Shown here: positions 59,043-64,000 of the stretch, in pieces
How the letters are laid out: every line of letters begins with the position of its first letter
How positions within the stretch are numbered: position 1 is the stretch's first letter
NCBI RefSeq assembly: GCF_023278565.1
Contig: NC_064675.1
Location: 558,001-622,000 of the forward strand
DNA length: 64,000 bases
Direction of reading: 5' to 3'
From: Colletotrichum lupini
Lineage: Eukaryota > Ascomycota > Sordariomycetes > Glomerellales > Glomerellaceae
Position numbers and translations under genes: made by a program
Notes under the pieces: generated by a model
What the model saw: only the letters and a program-made list of their open reading frames with translations
The model's database searches: none
What the model was told of the DNA's origin: nothing

Positions 59043-60020
59043 ATGTATACCCACCGCCGCAACCGTCACCCTCAACTCTCATCTCCGGCCCGCAGCCCAT
59101 TCCCACCGTCGCAGGGCTCACCCTTCTTTGGCAACATACCTCATCCTTCAAACTCCCACTATGAGGAACAAGAGACGTTCGAAGATCCTCGATGCGATTA
59201 CCTGGGCTACGCAGCGCCAAGATATGACAGAGACAACAGCGATGACGAACACCGTCACAGCACGCAGTCATACATCCACTGGCCTCCCGGCCCCTCGTAC
59301 TGGGAGACCACACAGCGCGCTCGTCTCCCAGCCCATTATCTACTCTCTCCATGGAGAGACGCCCATAGGTCCAGATTACGCCCCGAGAGAGAAGAACCAA
59401 CAGAGACGTCATTCGATATCATCCCAAGCATCGAGAACGACGAGCAGCCCTCGCCAGTCTTCCCCGAAACCCAGTGGGTAAGTGACTCGTCCGGGACGTC
59501 CCTACCGACCCCCGCATCCGAAACATTCACATCACAATCCCCTTCCTTCAGCGACGACTCCATAACCCCGGAACTCCATCACCACCGCCACCCCCGGAAC
59601 CACATCCCCGACTACGTCCGCTCAACACCCGGATCATCCCCCCTCACCTCTCCATTCCTATCCTCGTCTTCAGAGGACATGAACGACCGCAGCGCAACAG
59701 CTCGACCCCCGACGCCACCCCGGCGCCGACAACACGCTCCGTCTCCGTCACCACCTCCGCCCTCAGTACACGCTCATCTGCCCGCCTTGCCGTTCCGCCT
59801 CAGTCGTCAGGCGGGCAACCCGCACCTTCGGGCCAGGATACTGACCCCTCCCGCTTTACAGGCCTCGCGGGTTGATACGTGTGATACCCCGTGGAAGCCT
59901 CAGCGGTGTCGTTGCGGGGAGTGTTTCTGTAGGAACCTGGTGGATCGGAATGGCGGGGTTGTGGTGGTTGATGCGGGGAGGTTTTGTGCGTTTTGTCGCG
60001 AGAACCACTGCTGGGTTTGA
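59043..60020 (+). CDS. Hypothetical protein with disordered body and cysteine-rich C-terminus
   Basis: A single-exon frame of 325 residues. The first 275 residues are rich in Ser, Pro, Arg and His without a recognisable fold, including a run of prolines (SPSPPPPSVH). The last 46 residues carry eight cysteines in the pattern C-x8-C-x-C-x2-C-x-C-x18-C-x2-C-x4-C (residues 280, 289, 291, 294, 296, 315, 318, 323), around RCRCGECFCRN and FCAFCRENHC. This suggests a small zinc-binding module. There is no signal peptide, so it is probably intracellular. Codon use becomes less C-rich in the cysteine module than in the body. I do not recognise the family. The module differs in spacing from the CC-x-C/HxGP family at 46.7-49.2 kb. 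Confidence 0.6.
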   Translation: MYTHRRNRHPQLSSPARSPFPPSQGSPFFGNIPHPSNSHYEEQETFEDPRCDYLGYAAPRYDRDNSDDEHRHSTQSYIHWPPGPSYWETTQRARLPAHYLLSPWRDAHRSRLRPEREEPTETSFDIIPSIENDEQPSPVFPETQWVSDSSGTSLPTPASETFTSQSPSFSDDSITPELHHHRHPRNHIPDYVRSTPGSSPLTSPFLSSSSEDMNDRSATARPPTPPRRRQHAPSPSPPPPSVHAHLPALPFRLSRQAGNPHLRARILTPPALQASRVDTCDTPWKPQRCRCGECFCRNLVDRNGGVVVVDAGRFCAFCRENHCWV

Positions 60021-60441
60021 GATCGTGGAATGGATCCGATACGGTGCGATCGATGCTAGTTGCTATAGACTGAAGAGCAAAATGATTTAGGAATTGAGGG
60101 AAGTTAAGTTGATTGTAGTCCAGGAGGATGATGTTGGATAGGGAGGTGAAGCAAGTTTTCTACTGCGTTTGGAGAGAAGAGCCAAAAGTCATACTTTTTC
60201 AACTCTTCAAGTCACGATCCCTTGTCCAGTCTCTCTCGCCGGTATATTCAACCTATGGCAAGTCAGTGCACGAGGGCGTTGTCAATCATTAGCAACGCAA
60301 TGCTCAGCGAAAGGGGTGGCCGACCCCAAGTCATTTCGCCTTTTACCAAACACTTCCATACTATTGGCGTTTGAATCGTTTGAATGATCACTATAAAAGT
60401 GCGGCGGTGATATCATGTGATTAATTCCATATTAAGGCATA
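60021..60441. other. Convergent 3' flank
   Basis: This is the 3' region between the hypothetical gene and the rhodopsin-like gene. Nothing is recognised in it. Confidence 0.5.
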
Positions 60442-62002
60442 TTATACAATGCCGTCGTCTTTCCTGTTACCGCCCGCTGAGAACGTAGATCGCATGCTTT
60501 CTCGATAGCTCTTACTCCTCGTTGCTTTTGGCCTCTCAACTCCATTCACCTCGAACGTAAAGTATGCGTCTCGGCCTTCGATATTGCTGTCTGTACTCGA
60601 TGTATCCTTCTCACTAGCCCTTTTCGATTCCTTGATATGTATCTCCACATTCTTGCTGATGCCTCCCGGCAAAGGTGGTGACTTATTCAGGTGCTCCTCG
60701 CTCCCGGACATCGTAAACTCTGTAATCGGATACTGCGTGTATGGCGGCCGGTTCTTCTTCTTATTACTGCTGCCCTCAGTCACACTTCCAAGCATGATGC
60801 TCCCGGGCGCCGGTAGGTCGGAACGGTTAGGCTTGTCGTACTTGTTGTTGGTGCCACCTCGTGATAGGGTACTCGATATGGAGCCGAAGATGGGTGTAAG
60901 CCAGCGTCGAAGTAGGGGGAAGATCATCGGGATGTTGGTGGTGACAATTGCGACAAAGGTCTCGCGGACGGCCCACGAACCTGCCTGCTGCGCTCCTGTG
61001 ACAGGGTTCTGCGATGCGCACAAGTCAGCCATCGAGTCTCGTATGTTTCACATGAGGATCGGCCTACCGTGATGATGAGCACACAGCGTAGGATACCAGC
61101 CATAGTTACAAAGATACCTCCCGAGAACAGGACAATGAGGCCGAGCTTCTGTCTCAGGGGTAGCCTGACGCTCCACAGCATCGGTATCGGTATGCTTAGC
61201 AGGTAGAAATCCGTGATGACATTGAGACAGACGGTGACGATGATGTTGACTTTTGAAATGGCCGGCTGGCAAAAGTCTGGCTGCCCTTTAGTCATTGATA
61301 TATGAGAGAGTTATGCGGTACTTACTGCCTGGGTCTGGGTAGATTTGCCAATTTTTGCTTATCGGAAAGCAGCTGAAGGTGATGGAAAACAATACTGCCA
61401 GCCATGTTGTCGCGATCAGAACGAAACCCGCGATGATCCGCTTGCGAAAGTTATGCAATCCCTCCTGAGCGACTCGTCAGCTTGAAAGCACATGATTGAT
61501 TTCTTACGGGCTCCATACTGTTAGGCGCAGGTAAAACGTGCACATTGCAGCCTTTGCAGGCCAGAGGACGAGACAGCTGTAAGTAATCCATCCCGCGATT
61601 TGTGTCTTCGATCCGTTGACCCTGCGAGTATGATATTAGACCATTGCCTCAAAACATAGCATTATTCATCGCCCTACCTTGTCGAATATTCTTCGCTGTT
61701 TGGGTCCAAAGTTCTCCGCTCCTCATCCGTCATGCCATTGTTGGCGAGTCCCTTCCAATGCGCTCCGACGCTGTACGCCAAAGCAGTCTCGGCGGAGTAC
61801 GTGAACTATGCATTCCAGTCAGTATCTCGTACTCATACCGGTCAACAGCTATCGAGAGACTTACAATGATAAATAGCATGAGATAGTCATCTGCCTGCAG
61901 ACGCTTGAAGCCAACAGCGGCAATTCGCGCATAGGTCCTCAAGAAGATGACGGCGATGGCTACGCCAAGAAGCGCGAAAGCTTCTGTCGAGAATTCGGAC
62001 AT
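60442..62002 (-). CDS. Seven-helix integral membrane protein, fungal rhodopsin-domain / Pth11-like
   Basis: Six exons (62002-61865, 61805-61678, 61621-61519, 61464-61326, 61285-61068, 61008-60442) join in phase to 430 residues. Introns are 39-59 nt. Helices are visible in order: AFALLGVAIAVIFLRTYARI, ADDYLMLFII, ITYSCLVLWPAKAAMCTFYL, IIAGFVLIATTWLAVLFSIT, VNIIVTVCLNVITDFYLLSI, KLGLIVLFSGGIFVTMAGIL and ETFVAIVTTNIPMIFPLLRR. RTYAR, DDYLM, FYLRLT, the C-x5-Q-P-like FCQPA and the TD-x3-L-x-IP motif are typical of the large fungal family related to Pth11-type receptors. The C-terminal 150 residues are cytosolic, Ser/Lys-rich and probably regulatory. There is no N-terminal CFEM domain. A ligand cannot be inferred. 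The third donor (GTATGG) was chosen for phase; a 3-nt acceptor shift at exon 4 is possible. Confidence 0.87.
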
Positions 62003-64000
62003 GTCGTTGGGATCATGTCAACCGGATACCCCGCGTGGTGCAGGAAGTCGACGAGTCTAATAGCATGGAGTAGAGAAGAAGGGGAAAAGTCGTCTTCAAG
62101 AGTAATGCCAGGTGGAGTACTCCGTAGAGCAGGCAAGGTATATAGCAGTGAAACCCAGATAAGACTTTTGGGGAATAGGTCGTCGAGGGCCCTGCCTTTC
62201 AGCTATGCAGATCGCAGCTACTACAGAATGAACCCAGCAAGGGCAAGGTACCGGGGTCCCGGAATTGGATGGGAGGCGTACGCATGTCGATACTTATGTC
62301 GCATTCCCCCGTCACCGCGGAGACTTTGACTTGGACACAAGCGGCATGGGCGGCTCGTGGGAAGTGCTGGGAAAGGGTGCGCTTACGTGCATATCCGTTC
62401 CCCTCGCTGAAACACAAACCACATGCCCTAGCAAACCCAAAGTACGTGCGAATAGCTAGTGGGTGGTTTGGTTACACACGGCTGACGGAACCGGTGATGA
62501 TGATGAAGGTGATGATTGAGACGAACAAGCGCGAGGAGTTCGGACGATAAGAAGCCCGGGCCAGCGACTTGGAATCCCCGGCCAATTCCAGAGTAGATTT
62601 TGCGCCGGTCAATTGTCTGCTGTACGGATACATAATTGTACGGAGTACATAGGTAATCAACCAGCTGTCAGGCAGAGAGGCTGAGACAGCATGTGAACTA
62701 TTCCATATTACGATAAGTTGCCGAAATGGGCTCGCCACTATGTTCAGGAGAAAGCACTAACGGCGGTTGCAAGTCCCGCTCGCCGCTTGCTTGGTGAAGC
62801 ACCCCCTTCTACGGATACGGATATGTTATCTTGATGGCATTTGATCGAAAGCTAACAGACTTCTGGCCGACATCGATGCGGCTCGTTGAAGGTTCAGACT
62901 ACCGATATGGTCAAGCGTCGGCCTTTGCCACCATAATGATGCCCAATACGACCAATCCCAATGCTAATGCACGTAGACAATGTCGGCAGATCATTAGCTC
63001 AGCGTGATGGCAAGGCAAACACGACCCTCTTGAAAGCACATCCATGCTTATGCTTCAGCGCTGGAGCTATCCTGCGCGACCATCGCCTTAGAACCAGGCT
63101 TTAACTTGTCTGTGACATCTCAGTTAATTTATCCCTTTCCCTTTTCCAGGCCTGAATACTGGTCATATTTTCGTGATCGTTTGCTAGATATCTTGACTTG
63201 AGTCTTGTGTCCCAGAAGAGTGGCCATTTACACCATATCTGATATTACGGAAGTTCCGAACATCAACTAGCAGCCCTGTCGAATTGTTAGTCTGTCGTTG
63301 GCTAGAAGTGTTATGGGCCAGGGGCACGGCCTTGACTCGCGAGGGTTACATGGCCGTGGGCCAACACATGGGGTCAGAAAGCGCGGCGCCGGGGATAGGA
63401 CCCTTGCGAGCCGTGTCAACGACTGTGGATATCTTCAGAATGACGAGTGGTACCTGCGTTGAAGAAGTCTCCAATAGAAGAGCGACAGTCGGACAGAGAT
63501 GCTTAGTGGTCGTGCTTGTATCCCGAAAATGAATGACTTGTTGCACTTTACCGTCCCATAGGTTTAAACCGTCTTGAGGTTGTTAAACTACGTACCGCCG
63601 CGACGGTACCCCAAGGGGTTCATCCTGAAGAAACAATTGTTTCGGCACGAGCATCTGGCTTCAGCAAACTTCATCGTCTTGCAGTCAAAAGCATCCTTAC
63701 TCACCTCTATGCTGGTCATGACCACAAACCTCCCAAACCGACGCAGTTCGATCTGCCATAAACAGCCTCCTTGTCAAATTGTCAGTGTTGCGCAACCGGC
63801 GAATTGGACGTGACAGGCAGTCCTCCGCCACGAGCCCACCACGAGTCAACGGCCCTGCTGCCATCCCATCTAGTTCAGTGGGTCTTTATCTTTGTGCTAA
63901 CAGTAACTTGTCATCCGGGGAACGCCTCCGGCTACGTCTAGACTTCAGGGCATCCTTGACTCCGCCTGAGCGCAGTTCCCATCAAGATCCTTCATAGGTA
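62003..64000. other. Intergenic to window end, no gene seen
   Basis: This is the upstream region of the rhodopsin-like gene. TACGGAGTAC occurs at 62639-62648 and its complement at 62117-62126. Frames at 62472-62738, 63284-63532 and 63574-63813 have no recognisable content. A gene may continue beyond the right edge. Confidence 0.5.

Overview
The window is nuclear DNA of a filamentous ascomycete (Pezizomycotina, most likely Sordariomycetes). The evidence is short spliceosomal introns (about 50-70 nt) with GTRAGT-like donors and CTAAC/CTAAT branch sequences, a nuclear tRNA-Gly with a short anticodon-loop intron, and typical filamentous-fungal families: a Zn(II)2Cys6 regulator, DUF3433-like membrane proteins, a seven-helix Pth11/rhodopsin-like protein, an Nha1-type antiporter and small secreted cysteine-rich proteins. 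Gene density is low and there are no bacterial operons. I see no transposon, rRNA gene or CRISPR array.

Layout. 1-8.6 kb holds no gene I can support. 8.6-16.4 kb: a Nudix hydrolase (-), a doubtful hypothetical (-), a proline/alanine-headed coiled-coil protein with introns in both UTRs (-), a membrane-anchored coiled-coil protein (+) and a small multi-pass membrane protein (-). 17.4-28.1 kb is a housekeeping block: GPI-anchor de-N-acetylase (GPI12/PIG-L, +), a mitochondrial PPR-like protein (-), the Sm-like protein LSM3 (+), a GTPBP1/2-type translational GTPase (+) and a Zn2Cys6 transcription factor (-) whose first exon is only 34 codons. 29.0-43.7 kb carries two very large DUF3433-like membrane proteins on the minus strand that share an intron position. 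Between them lies a secreted, Pro/Thr-rich, probably GPI-anchored protein with a long pyrimidine-rich upstream region.

45.8-49.8 kb looks like an accessory patch: a 105-residue secreted six-cysteine protein preceded by an 11-bp tandem repeat, then three minus-strand genes for small proteins that share a W-x-CC-x-C ... C ... H-x-G-P ... C signature (a tandem zinc-ribbon-like family I do not recognise), then tRNA-Gly(GCC). After a 4.5-kb gap come the Na+/H+ antiporter (54.3-57.3 kb, +), a hypothetical protein with a cysteine-rich tail (59.0-60.0 kb, +) and the six-exon rhodopsin-like membrane protein (60.4-62.0 kb, -).

Exon structures were assembled by hand from splice signals and reading phase. 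They were not checked by alignment or RNA data. The best candidate for something undescribed is the tandem CC-x-C/HxGP family next to the secreted protein.
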